Assembly (NCBI RefSeq): GCF_007747995.1
Contig: NZ_CP036276.1
Span: 2,719,001 to 2,783,000 of the forward strand
DNA: 64,000 nt
Direction: 5' to 3'
Source of the DNA: Symmachiella dynata
GTDB lineage: Bacteria; Planctomycetota; Planctomycetia; Planctomycetales; Planctomycetaceae
Notes under the pieces: model-generated
Told to the model about the DNA's origin: nothing
Databases searched by the model: none
Seen by the model: only the letters and a program-made list of their open reading frames with translations
Shown here: piece by piece, positions 40,983 to 48,839 of the stretch
Layout of the letters: each line of letters starts with the position of its first letter
Position numbering within the stretch: position 1 is the stretch's first letter
Position numbers and translations under genes: made by a program

Positions 40983-41426
40983 AAAATCTCAACCCCCAAT
41001 GTAGACGTCACACTGAGGCCGCCCAGCACACAATGTGTCAGCACCGTCCGTCGCAACGGCGTCGACCTGGCCACAGCGGAGGTGACGACCTACAGCTACG
41101 ATCTCGTCGGAAACCTGTCCCGCGTCGATTACGCCAACGGCATGATCACCACCTACGAGTACGACGCGCTCAATCGGCTGGACGTGATGACGCATTATTC
41201 GCCGGACGAAACGCCGGAGAACCTGGCCGACAACGAGAAACTGGCCGAGTACGACGATACGCTCTTAATCGATCGCACACTATTCATGGGGAAGTCCACT
41301 CACGTGTATGTTGGAGAAACCGGTACACAGGGTGGCTTTTACGTTGGTGGAACACAACAGATAGCGATTCCTCGATCGTGGGCGATTCCCAGATCTGAAG
41401 TAGTTGTTAACAATCCCCTTCATTGA
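40983..41426 (+). pseudogene. RHS repeat core fragment fused to an effector tail
   Basis: The open frame from 40983 includes the RHS-type repeats TTYSYDLVGNLSRVDYANG and ITTYEYDALNRLDVM near 41080-41200. It has no proper start codon; the first possible one is the GTG at 41082. After LADNEKLAEYDD the sequence changes to STHVYVGETGTQGGFYVGG and ends IPRSWAIPRSEVVVNNPLH, which looks like the tail of a variable toxin domain. The body of the RHS shell and most of the effector are missing, so an internal deletion is inferred. An immunity-like gene follows 9 bp later. Confidence 0.7.
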
Positions 41427-41435
41427 GAGTTCAAT

Positions 41436-41696
41436 ATGACGATAGAATCATTGCTCACGAACATCGCCAACCTGCTAGACGCCCATGGACAAACCGAGTG
41501 GGCTCAGTCCTTTCGCCGGCTTCACTCTGACTACAAGTACGATCCAGAAATGACAAAAGGTCGAATACGTTCCATCTACGGCGGGTCGGGGTCTTTCAAT
41601 GACATCGTCCTCCATGACCCGAATGGCGTCCCTTTGATCGATGAGAACAATGAATTAGACCAGATGCGGTCACAGTTGTTTCAGTCGTGTCGATGA
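41436..41696 (+). CDS. Small immunity-like protein (DUF6966-like)
   Basis: The 86-residue acidic protein begins IESLLTNIANLLDAHGQTEW and contains RIRSIYGGSGSFNDIVLHDP. The YGGxGSFNDxVL segment with an N-terminal Leu-rich helix resembles a small family (DUF6966-like) that I associate with RHS and other polymorphic toxins as putative immunity. It sits directly downstream of the RHS fragment tail, as immunity genes do. The assignment was made by eye only. Confidence 0.6.
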   Translation: MTIESLLTNIANLLDAHGQTEWAQSFRRLHSDYKYDPEMTKGRIRSIYGGSGSFNDIVLHDPNGVPLIDENNELDQMRSQLFQSCR

Positions 41697-41739
41697 CGCT
41701 CAAGTACTTTTACGACAGCCACAACAACGCGGGTGGCCC

Positions 41740-42168
41740 CGAAAGATTCTGCTTTCGGGGCGGCGAAGCCGCAGGAGATGTTTGAGAATAGGCAGCAACG
41801 TTACGGCAAGACCACCCACCGACTTCGTCACCCAGCAAGAATCGACCTGGGCCACCCGGGACGACAAGTTCGCCCGTACTGCAGACAACGAGCCGCTGGA
41901 CCCTGTTGTGACGACCGGTGAGAGGGGATGTGACTGAAGCCGGTCCAGCGGTTCGTTTTCCCCACAGCATCACACATAAGACGCCCCCCAACAACCAGCC
42001 CGTGCACGCTCCGCCCCAATAGCCACGGCAGCACCCACACCGTCCTCGACGCAACAGCGGCGTTCGTGCAGCACTACGCCTACACCGCCTACGGTATAGC
42101 GATCGGCTTCGACGAAGCGCAGGCGCTAACAACCCTACTCTACAGCGGCGAAGCGTTCGACAGCCGCG
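41740..42168 (+). repeat. Direct repeat RHS-DR, copy A
   Basis: This 429-bp segment starts GAAAGATTCT and passes through GACGACAAGTTCGCCCG and CACAGCATCACAC. It ends in RHS-core coding sequence up to TTCGACAGCCGC. A diverged copy at 44974-45400 shows the same order with small indels. Only the last 150 bp (from 42018) reads as an intact RHS frame. The copies bracket the lipase effector, the IS element and the ankyrin gene. Confidence 0.8.
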
Positions 42169-43109
42169 TGGGGCTGCAATTCCTGCGGGCCAGATGGTAT
42201 GATCCGAATGCCGGGCGTTTTAATCGCCTCGATCCGTTCTCTGGCAATTTGAGTGACCCGCAGTCGCTGCATAAGTACTTGTATACGCACGGCGATCCGG
42301 TGAATGGGATTGATCCTGGTGGCCGTGAGTTTACCCTTCCCTCAATGTTGGGCGTGCCTGGTGGAGCAGCTATGGTCGGGTCAGTCACAGCCTCAAAATC
42401 GGCCAATCGCTGGAAGACTGCGGAGTCTTGGCTGGATTTTCTATTTCCCGATGCTAATCTGAAAGTGTTTGGTCTATATCGTGGTCCAAGTGAGCCACTT
42501 CTCCGTAAATCACGGGAGCATGCTAAACTGGCAGAGGCTGTGTATGAAGAAACTCGTCCATTAGCTGGAGTTGATGGATGGAAGTATTTAGTAGACACGA
42601 ACGCATCAATTGTTGATGACTTTACAGGATTCAAGTCAGGGCTATTTCACAAAGATGGAGAATATGTTTTGTCCTTTGGTGGAACAGATGGTCCCGACTG
42701 GAACGATATTATCAACAACGTTAGTCAAGGCGTCCTTGGGATTTCAGCGCAGTACACACAGGCAATTGAGACTGCAAAGTATGTGATTGACTCCTACGGA
42801 AAGAACGGAGAGAATGTGATATTCGTTGGTCACTCGCTCGGAGGCGGGCTTGCTACCGCTGCTTCAGTAGTTCACAGTAAAACTGCATCGAGATTCAACG
42901 CTGCAGGGGTCAATGAACATACGGTAGCAGGCCATGATCTCAGTATGGCGACACACTTGGTGAACGCGTGGCGGGTTCGTGGTGAACCGCTTACAACACT
43001 ACAGGATTATGGTGGCTCTCCTGCCCCAGTTGGCTGGCTGCTTGGTAAGATCCCTTATGTTGGAAAATCGCTTCAGATCTTTGATTGCTTTGTTGAAAAC
43101 ACCGCTTGA
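42066..43109 (+). CDS. RHS-core/lipase effector, N-terminal part (interrupted by IS)
   Basis: The 347-codon frame starts with RHS-core sequence (VQHYAYTAYGIAIGFDEAQ, LLYSGEAFDSRVGLQFLRARWYD, RFNRLDPFSGN). It then carries the RHS-associated boundary DPVNGIDPGGREF and a class 3 lipase-like effector domain with the GHSLGG nucleophile elbow near residue 255 (VIFVGHSLGGGLATAA). The natural frame may begin near 42018. The last eight codons (43086-43109) come from the IS left end, which supplies a premature TGA. The true C-terminus with a lipase-type His motif lies beyond the IS at 44052-44204. Probably inactive as it stands. Confidence 0.85.
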   Translation: MQHYAYTAYGIAIGFDEAQALTTLLYSGEAFDSRVGLQFLRARWYDPNAGRFNRLDPFSGNLSDPQSLHKYLYTHGDPVNGIDPGGREFTLPSMLGVPGGAAMVGSVTASKSANRWKTAESWLDFLFPDANLKVFGLYRGPSEPLLRKSREHAKLAEAVYEETRPLAGVDGWKYLVDTNASIVDDFTGFKSGLFHKDGEYVLSFGGTDGPDWNDIINNVSQGVLGISAQYTQAIETAKYVIDSYGKNGENVIFVGHSLGGGLATAASVVHSKTASRFNAAGVNEHTVAGHDLSMATHLVNAWRVRGEPLTTLQDYGGSPAPVGWLLGKIPYVGKSLQIFDCFVENTA

Positions 43110-44042
43110 ATTGTTGTTAGCGGCGCGCTAAATGTACCTGCTATGAGCAAGACACATCAACCAAACGTGCTGTTGGAAGTCGCCTCGCTGTCGATGCGAC
43201 TATCTACGAAATTCGTCCAACCTTATTCGCACCCCAAAAGCCCGCAGAAATTCACGCAGTCGCAACTGCTGACGATCCTGATTCTCAAAGCCTATTTGAA
43301 GACGACCTATCGCGGCATCATCGAAATCCTCGGCGCATCCGACCAACTGCGAGAACGGATGGAACTCACGCGCTTGCCGCACTACTCGACGCTGAAATAC
43401 TTCGCGGATCGCTCGCACGTTCTGGAAATCACCGACGCCATGTTGGCGGAGATCGTCAAGGAATATGCTGCCGATGCGGACGAGGCGTCGATCGATTCGA
43501 CCGGTTTGGAAACATCCTCCGCCAGTGCGCATTTTCGTGTGCGGAGCGGAAAAACGCGAAAGAAATACGTGAAACTCTCGGTCTGCATCGTGGCCGGTTC
43601 GATGTTGCCAGCCGGCCTGGTAGTGGGTTGGGGGCCGGGCAACGACAAATGCGAAGCGCCCGAATTGCTCGAAAAGGTGCGGCACGTCACGCAGCCCAAA
43701 CGCCTGTTCGCTGACGCGGGTTATGATGCCGAGTGGATTCATATGTATTGTCGCGAAGGTTGGGGCGTGCAAAGTTGGATTCCGCCGGCGGTGCATCGTA
43801 CGGACGGCAGCGTTGGCGGCGAGTATCGCCATCAGATGACGAAACGGCGGCTGAAGAAAAACGGTTACGGTCGGCGTTGGCTGGTGGAATCATTCATGAG
43901 TGGCTTGAAGCGAACGATGGGCTGTGCGCTCGCTGCCCGCTCCGAAAGCAGCCTATTCATCGAAGCCGGCCTCAAAGTCCTGGCATACGCCCTGCGGCGT
44001 TAGCTGGCGGTGAGACATAATTAGTCAGTTTTCAACAAAGCA
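43086..44042 (+). mobile_element. IS5-like insertion sequence, 957 bp, with 9-bp target duplication
   Basis: The terminal inverted repeats are perfect over 15 bp: TGCTTTGTTGAAAAC at 43086-43100 and GTTTTCAACAAAGCA at 44028-44042. They are flanked by the direct repeat ATCTTTGAT at 43077-43085 and 44043-44051. The element holds one transposase gene on the + strand. A 9-bp duplication fits the IS903-type branch of the IS5 family. Both ends and both duplications are unchanged, so the insertion is recent. It lies inside the lipase effector gene. Confidence 0.95.
43143..44003 (+). CDS. IS5-family-like DDE transposase
   Basis: The 286-residue protein is a single intact frame. The catalytic Asp residues are visible in ASIDSTGLET and LFADAGYDAEW. 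The C-terminal Y-(2)-R-(3)-E-(6)-K signature of IS4/IS5 transposases is exact in YGRRWLVESFMSGLKR. The N-terminus (FTQSQLLTILILKAYLKTTYRG) fits the helical DNA-binding part. It fills most of the 957-bp element. No frameshift was seen, so the element may still move. Confidence 0.92.
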   Translation: MSKTHQPNVLLEVASLSMRLSTKFVQPYSHPKSPQKFTQSQLLTILILKAYLKTTYRGIIEILGASDQLRERMELTRLPHYSTLKYFADRSHVLEITDAMLAEIVKEYAADADEASIDSTGLETSSASAHFRVRSGKTRKKYVKLSVCIVAGSMLPAGLVVGWGPGNDKCEAPELLEKVRHVTQPKRLFADAGYDAEWIHMYCREGWGVQSWIPPAVHRTDGSVGGEYRHQMTKRRLKKNGYGRRWLVESFMSGLKRTMGCALAARSESSLFIEAGLKVLAYALRR

Positions 44043-44051
44043 ATCTTTGAT

Positions 44052-44204
44052 AAAGTACTGAATCTTATAGGTGAGCTCGCTCCCGACTCGAACGGCACAA
44101 CGTATTGGTTGGAAGACTATGGCACACCGTTCTACGGAAGACACAGCATTGGGGATTCAGTCATCCCTGCAATGGAACGACTTTATGATCGGTTATACAC
44201 GTGA
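44052..44204 (+). pseudogene. Severed C-terminal part of the RHS-lipase effector
   Basis: Taking out the IS and one copy of ATCTTTGAT joins codon GAT at 43083-43085 directly to AAA at 44052 in frame. The next 50 codons read KVLNLIGELAPDSNGTTYWL, then EDYGTPFYGRHSIGDSVIPAM, and stop at the TGA at 44202. The GRHSI segment is placed like the last catalytic His of class 3 lipase-type effectors. The rebuilt protein from 42066 is 390 residues. On its own this piece has no start codon. Confidence 0.88.
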
Positions 44205-44229
44205 CCATGCTTAATCTGGAGGAGTGTAC

Positions 44230-44946
44230 GTGCGATTTCTACAATTGTTGGCTCTACCTGTGATCTCTATTGGAGCTTTTTCAATGATCGGATGCGACGC
44301 CAGAAGCGGAGGTGTAGACATCTGGAACGCAGTCGCAGCTGACAGCATCGATGACGTGCGGGTATTTGCGCAGTCTGGCGGCAATCTCAACCAAAAGAAC
44401 GCCAGCGGGGAAACTGTGTTAATGCATGCGTTGGAGAAGGGAAGTCTCGCGAGTTATGGAGAATTATTGGCACTGGGTGCAGACCCCAATATTCCCATGA
44501 GCGACGGTAGAACAATCACGGCGTGGGCTATTTCGAAAAAGGAGACTGACTGGTTGCGACTGGCATTGGAGCATAAAGCAGATCCAAATATGCTGTCGAT
44601 GTCGCGAGCATCAAAGTTCGATCTTCCGCCACTGCGATTCGCAACGAGCAGTGGCACTCTTGCCCATGCTAAATTGCTTGTGGAGTACGGTGCCGACGTA
44701 AACTACCTTAATGCGGCCAAGCAACGGCCTTTGATTTTCGCAATGGGAATGGGACGCTACGATGTCGTGATTCTACTGCTCGACGCGGGCGCTGATTTCA
44801 ATGCAGCAGACACCGAACCCCATTCATTCCTAGATGAAGTTCGAAGATTGAGCGAGGACAAGGAAAGTTTGCTTGTAGTTCCGAAGTTACGGCAGCAATT
44901 TGAAGAAGTCGAGGCATGGCTAAATGCTCACGGCGTAAAATTCTAG
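44230..44946 (+). CDS. Ankyrin-repeat lipoprotein, likely immunity to the lipase effector
   Basis: GGAGGA lies 6 bp before the GTG at 44230, favouring it over the GTG at 44224. The product has a lipoprotein signal (LPVISIGAFSMIGC with the lipobox Cys), then ankyrin repeats: DDVRVFAQSGGNLNQKNASG, LLALGADPNIPMSDGRT, LLVEYGADVNYLNAAKQRP and LLLDAGADFNAAD. It starts 25 bp after the lipase stop. Ankyrin lipoproteins are known immunity partners of several lipase effectors and would protect the periplasmic face of the membrane. Immunity is inferred from order, not tested. The IS lies upstream and may cut it off from its native promoter. Confidence 0.8.
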   Translation: MRFLQLLALPVISIGAFSMIGCDARSGGVDIWNAVAADSIDDVRVFAQSGGNLNQKNASGETVLMHALEKGSLASYGELLALGADPNIPMSDGRTITAWAISKKETDWLRLALEHKADPNMLSMSRASKFDLPPLRFATSSGTLAHAKLLVEYGADVNYLNAAKQRPLIFAMGMGRYDVVILLLDAGADFNAADTEPHSFLDEVRRLSEDKESLLVVPKLRQQFEEVEAWLNAHGVKF

Positions 44947-44973
44947 TCCGTTATCAGTTTTCGAGGTTTGTCA

Positions 44974-45400
44974 CGAAAGATTCTTTCGGCGCACCAGAAT
45001 CGCGGGAACAGTTTGCGAATAGCCTGCTACGCTCCGGCAAGACCACCCACCGACATCGTCGCCCCAGCGAGAATCAACCGGGGCCACCCGCGACGACAAG
45101 TTCGCCCGCCCTGCAGACAAGGAGCCTCTGGACCCTGTTGTGACGTCCGGTGAGACGGAATGTGACTGAAGTCGGTCCAGAGGCACGTTTACTCCACAGC
45201 ATCACACGTAAGACGCCCCCCCAACAACCAGCCCGCGCACGCTCCGCCCCAACACCCACGACAACCCCCACACCGTCCTCGACGCAACAGCGGCGTTCGT
45301 GCAGCACTACGCCGACACCGCCTACGGCCGGGCGATCGGCTTCGACGAAGCAGCCGCCCTGACAACCCGACTCTACAGCGGCGAAGCCTTCGACAGCCGC
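44974..45400 (+). repeat. Direct repeat RHS-DR, copy B
   Basis: This 427-bp relative of the segment at 41740-42168 shares GACGACAAGTTCGCCCG, GACCCTGTTGTGACG, CACAGCATCACAC, AAGACGCCCCCC and TGACAACCCGACTCTACAGC-type sequence. It differs by scattered substitutions and 1-nt indels that shift frame between the copies. It starts 28 bp after the ankyrin gene stop. The two copies could recombine and delete everything between, or mark an old duplication. Confidence 0.8.
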
Positions 45401-45430
45401 AGACCATCCCGCGTGCCGATGCCGTATTGA
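45251..45430 (+). pseudogene. RHS core stub without an effector
   Basis: The frame from 45251 reads NTHDNPHTVLDATAAFVQHY, then ADTAYGRAIGFDEAAALTTR and LYSGEAFDSR, nearly the same as the RHS core at 42018-42168. It then leaves the RHS sequence (RPSRVPMPY) and ends at the TGA at 45428. No toxin or immunity gene follows. It is the empty stub of a further RHS tip, lost by deletion. Confidence 0.75.
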
Positions 45431-45551
45431 CCTCCTAAAAAGGCCGCCAATGATTTCAGGGATCCAAGAGTCCCCCCTTCTCGACGCAATTTCCTGAGAG
45501 CGATTCCAGACCTTGCCAAATGGTCACCCCCGCTCGCCTTTGGAAAGCCGG

Positions 45552-47174
45552 TTACCTGTGGGCGATTGAATCTTCTGCTTCCGTAGCCGTCACCAGCGGC
45601 GTCGATTCCACCCGGTACAGCGTTGCATCGATTTCGCGTAGGCCGTGGAAGCTGAAACTTCGCTCTGGGGTTAATTTCCACCGCGTCCAGCTTTCGATGA
45701 TCGGAACCTCCGGTGCCGGGGCGATCAGCCATTGCGGGCGTCGCTCCAGCAGGTCGCGGGGGTCGGGGAATTCTTCGTGCAGGTCGAGTTCGTAGGAAAT
45801 CAGCGGATGCGAATGATAGACCAGGACCGGTTGCCCGTCGGTCTCTGTTTTCACATCTCGCACGAAGGTGGCGAATTCTTGGTAATCCACGCGCGGTCCG
45901 ACATTCGCGTAGTGATAGTACAAGCCGTGCGCGCCGAGAAACGCCAAGGCCATCACCGGCATGGCCAGATCGCGCCGCCAACGGATCGCGGCAATCGTCA
46001 ACCCGCCCGCCACTGCTGTGGCTACGGCAATCGCGATCGCCAACTTCCCCTCCGCCCGGAAAGAGACGACCAAGCCGCCAATCGCCAAAACCGCTCCGGC
46101 CGCCAGTGGAAACCAGGCCCTCTCGCGTCGCGCGAGCAGCACGGCCATTTGCTCCAGGGCCAACCCGGCCAACATGAACATCACCGGATAAACCGGCAAC
46201 AACAAGTCATGTCGCTTCGAGGGGATTGCGCTGAAGAACACAAAATACGCCGCCGCCCAGATCACTAAAAAACGAATCTGCGTCCAGTTCTCTTGGCGAC
46301 GATACGCGGCAATCGCTGTCAGCACCCCAATGAGCGACCAGGGGGCGATCCGTGTGAATAGGTGGCTGATGTAATAATAAAACGGCTGCGTCTTGACCGA
46401 CGAACCGGGCAACCGCCGCGCCAATTCGTTATTGAGTACCGATTCCCGAAACTCCGGCAGGCGCATCACAATCAGCAGCCAAGTCGCTGTCGCAATGGAA
46501 AAGATAATGAGGCCCGGCAGCGCCACACGCAGCTTGGCCACCGACGGACGTTGCCCTTCACGAACCGCCCAGAGCACCAGAAAAATCCCAAACAAGCACG
46601 GTCCAACCGGTCCCTTGGCCAGCACCGAGGCAGCCATGATGATTCCCAGCACCGACGATTTCCACCACACATCCTTCACCGCCACCAAGACATAAATCGC
46701 GGCATAGACCGTCGCCGTCATCAGCATATCGGTCCGCGCGAACCACATCAATTTGGTGAAATGATGCGAAGCAATGCAGGCCATGCAAGCGAAGAACGCC
46801 GCCGGCTGTCCGAGAAATTGCGAGGCCAACCGGTACAGTAACACCAGCAACAAACCCGCTGCCAACAGCGAGGGCAGTTTGATCACCCACGGGGCCGTCG
46901 ATCCGGCCGCGCGGCAGAAACCGGCGGCCATCCAGTTGTAGAGCGGCGGTTTGGTGGCGATCAGGCCGTTGACTTCAAATTGGGTCTCCCAATGTCCGTG
47001 ATGCAACAGGTCCATCACGTAGCCGACCTGCTTGTTTTGATCGCCTTCGAAAAAATCATTAGGAGCGGACAGGCGCAGCATCGCCGCAACCGCGAATAAC
47101 AGCACCAGCCAATAGGGATGCGTCAGTCGTCGCAACTCTTGATGTGGTAACTCAGTCGAGCCGATCGCATCCAT
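45552..47174 (-). CDS. Glycosyltransferase family 39 (PMT/ArnT-like) membrane protein
   Basis: The 540-residue protein has about 11-12 membrane segments after a short N-terminus. The first periplasmic loop holds the acidic motif FFEGDQNKQVGYV and GLIATKPPLYNWMAAGF, as in ArnT and related lipid-phosphosugar transferases. A C-terminal periplasmic domain follows (GQPVLVYHSHPLISYELDLH). Such enzymes move a sugar from polyprenyl phosphate to lipid A, protein or glycan. Its start overlaps the end of the upstream GT2 gene by 52 bp, so the two are coupled. A GT39 relative and a PAP2 gene lie on the other strand. Confidence 0.88.
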   Translation of the reverse strand: MDAIGSTELPHQELRRLTHPYWLVLLFAVAAMLRLSAPNDFFEGDQNKQVGYVMDLLHHGHWETQFEVNGLIATKPPLYNWMAAGFCRAAGSTAPWVIKLPSLLAAGLLLVLLYRLASQFLGQPAAFFACMACIASHHFTKLMWFARTDMLMTATVYAAIYVLVAVKDVWWKSSVLGIIMAASVLAKGPVGPCLFGIFLVLWAVREGQRPSVAKLRVALPGLIIFSIATATWLLIVMRLPEFRESVLNNELARRLPGSSVKTQPFYYYISHLFTRIAPWSLIGVLTAIAAYRRQENWTQIRFLVIWAAAYFVFFSAIPSKRHDLLLPVYPVMFMLAGLALEQMAVLLARRERAWFPLAAGAVLAIGGLVVSFRAEGKLAIAIAVATAVAGGLTIAAIRWRRDLAMPVMALAFLGAHGLYYHYANVGPRVDYQEFATFVRDVKTETDGQPVLVYHSHPLISYELDLHEEFPDPRDLLERRPQWLIAPAPEVPIIESWTRWKLTPERSFSFHGLREIDATLYRVESTPLVTATEAEDSIAHR

Positions 47175-47962
47175 CGTACAGCCAACATGTCTAAAAAAGG
47201 GCCGATAAGACGATTGAAAAAGCCGTACTTACTTTGGCCCGCCACGCGCGGGCGGTCCGTCACATCGACCTCCACCACGCGATAACCTTCAATCGCAAAC
47301 AGGACCGGCAAAAAACGATGCATGCCGCGATACAGTTTGACCGACTTCAGGCAGCGGCGGCGAAAGAGTTTGAATCCGCAATTCACGTCGCGCAACGTAT
47401 CGCCCAGCACCGCGCGGCGAATGGCGTTGGCGAGTCGTGACGAGAACCGCTTGCTGAGCGTATCGCGGCGGCGCATTCGGCGGCCGCAAACCATGTCGGC
47501 GGTCGCGGCTGCTTCGACCAAGCGGGGAATGTCCCGCGGATCGTTCTGGCGGTCGGCATCCATCATGATGACCCACTTGCCGTTGGACAGCGTAAAACCG
47601 GCGTGCAGCGCGGCGGTCTTACCGCAATTGGTCTCCAGCCGCACAACGCGGACCGTCGGGTCGGCGGCGGTTAACCGTGCTAGAACCGAACCGGTGTAAT
47701 CCCGGCTGCCGTCGTCAACAAATACGATCTCAAAAGTCCCTTCGACCTCCTGCATCGCCGCGATGATTTCGGCGTAAAGCGGCTCGATATTGTCCGCTTC
47801 GTTGTAGGCGGGAATCACAATCGAATACGCAGTCATTTGCGCATCGAGCGGCGTCGCCCGTGCGAAGGGGCGTTTGATGTCGGCGGTTTGTGAAGAGTCG
47901 TGCATGACGTCCGCGGCCTTGTGGGAATCCGTTCCGCAACCGTTTTGAGGCGGTAAGTCCAA
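47123..47962 (-). CDS. Glycosyltransferase family 2, DPM-synthase-like
   Basis: The GT2 domain starts SIVIPAYNEADNIEPLYAEI, then VDDGSRDYTGSVL, NCGKTAALHAGFTLSNGKWVIMMDADRQNDP and a QxxRW-like downstream part. A hydrophobic tail follows (FFNRLIGPFLDMLAVRW). This is the pattern of dolichol/undecaprenyl-phosphate mannose or arabinose synthases (ArnC-like), which load sugars onto the lipid carrier for GT39 enzymes. Starts at 47962, 47905 or 47836 are possible; the last begins directly at MTAYSIVIPAYNEA. The overlap with the GT39 gene supports joint function. Confidence 0.88.
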   Translation of the reverse strand: MDLPPQNGCGTDSHKAADVMHDSSQTADIKRPFARATPLDAQMTAYSIVIPAYNEADNIEPLYAEIIAAMQEVEGTFEIVFVDDGSRDYTGSVLARLTAADPTVRVVRLETNCGKTAALHAGFTLSNGKWVIMMDADRQNDPRDIPRLVEAAATADMVCGRRMRRRDTLSKRFSSRLANAIRRAVLGDTLRDVNCGFKLFRRRCLKSVKLYRGMHRFLPVLFAIEGYRVVEVDVTDRPRVAGQSKYGFFNRLIGPFLDMLAVRWMRSARLSYHIKSCDD

Positions 47963-48089
47963 CAGAGTTTCAAGATCGTGTCAAGGTGAAATCCATCGAC
48001 CCCGGAACTGCGGTTGTCCCTCTTGGAGAGAGTGTGTATATGGTCGTCTCCAAACCGCTATTGCCGACTCTTGCTGAGCCAATGATCCT

Positions 48090-48839
48090 ATGAGTATGCC
48101 CGTAGAAAGTGACATCGTGCGGCCGGTTCCCGGTGCGTCAGCATCACCGGTCTCCCTCTCAAAAGAGCAGGGGGGCACTCCGTTATGTTCCGCGCAGTTC
48201 CTGCGCTGGTTCCTCGTGCCGGCCACCTTACTGATGGCAGGAGCGGCTGCGTTCTACGTCGATATGCCGTTGGCCAAGTTCTGTTACGCGCGCGAATATC
48301 CCGGTTTTATACGACATATTCTCGATAATGCTGAACCGTTTGGAGATGCGTACGGGTTATTGTTGATTGTTTGCGGCTTGTTCCTGCTGAATCCCGCTGG
48401 ACGCTTTGCCGTGCCTTGGCTGATCGCCTCGGGGCTTTGTTCGGGATTAGCGGCCGATGTCGTCAAATTGCTCGTCAGCCGCACGCGGCCCCAGAGCTTC
48501 AATCTGAACATCACCAACGTTGCCGCAACCTTTAACGGCTGGTTGCCCGAGATGGGGGCCAAGTCCGAATTTCAAAGCTTTCCTTCGGCTCATACCGCGG
48601 TCGGAGTCGGTTTTGCCATCGCTCTGTGCCAGTTTTATCCCCGCGGCCGCGTGTTGTTTATCGCCATGGCCGTGATGTGTGGGATGCATCGCGTGCAAAG
48701 CTGTGCCCACTTTCTCAGTGACGCCTTCATCGGCGCCGCTGTTGGTTGGCTCATCAGCCATCTCATTCTTCATTCCAAATGGTGTCCCGCCGGACCTGCG
48801 CCGCTGGGGTTATCAACGACGGAACACGCCACAACATGA
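48090..48839 (+). CDS. PAP2 family lipid phosphatase
   Basis: The 249-residue membrane protein has the three PAP2 motifs: KLLVSRTRPQ near residue 127, SFPSAHTAVG near 164 and CAHFLSDAFIGA near 205. Five or six membrane segments surround them. Such enzymes dephosphorylate undecaprenyl pyrophosphate or phosphatidate and recycle the lipid carrier used by the neighbouring GT2 and GT39 enzymes. The stop overlaps the start of the next GT39 gene by 4 bp (ATGA). Confidence 0.9.
   Translation: MSMPVESDIVRPVPGASASPVSLSKEQGGTPLCSAQFLRWFLVPATLLMAGAAAFYVDMPLAKFCYAREYPGFIRHILDNAEPFGDAYGLLLIVCGLFLLNPAGRFAVPWLIASGLCSGLAADVVKLLVSRTRPQSFNLNITNVAATFNGWLPEMGAKSEFQSFPSAHTAVGVGFAIALCQFYPRGRVLFIAMAVMCGMHRVQSCAHFLSDAFIGAAVGWLISHLILHSKWCPAGPAPLGLSTTEHATT

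Noticed and set aside
45713-46268. Plus-strand frames opposite the GT39 gene
   Set aside because: They are antisense to a clear membrane protein; Arg/Pro/His-rich composition shows they are shadows.
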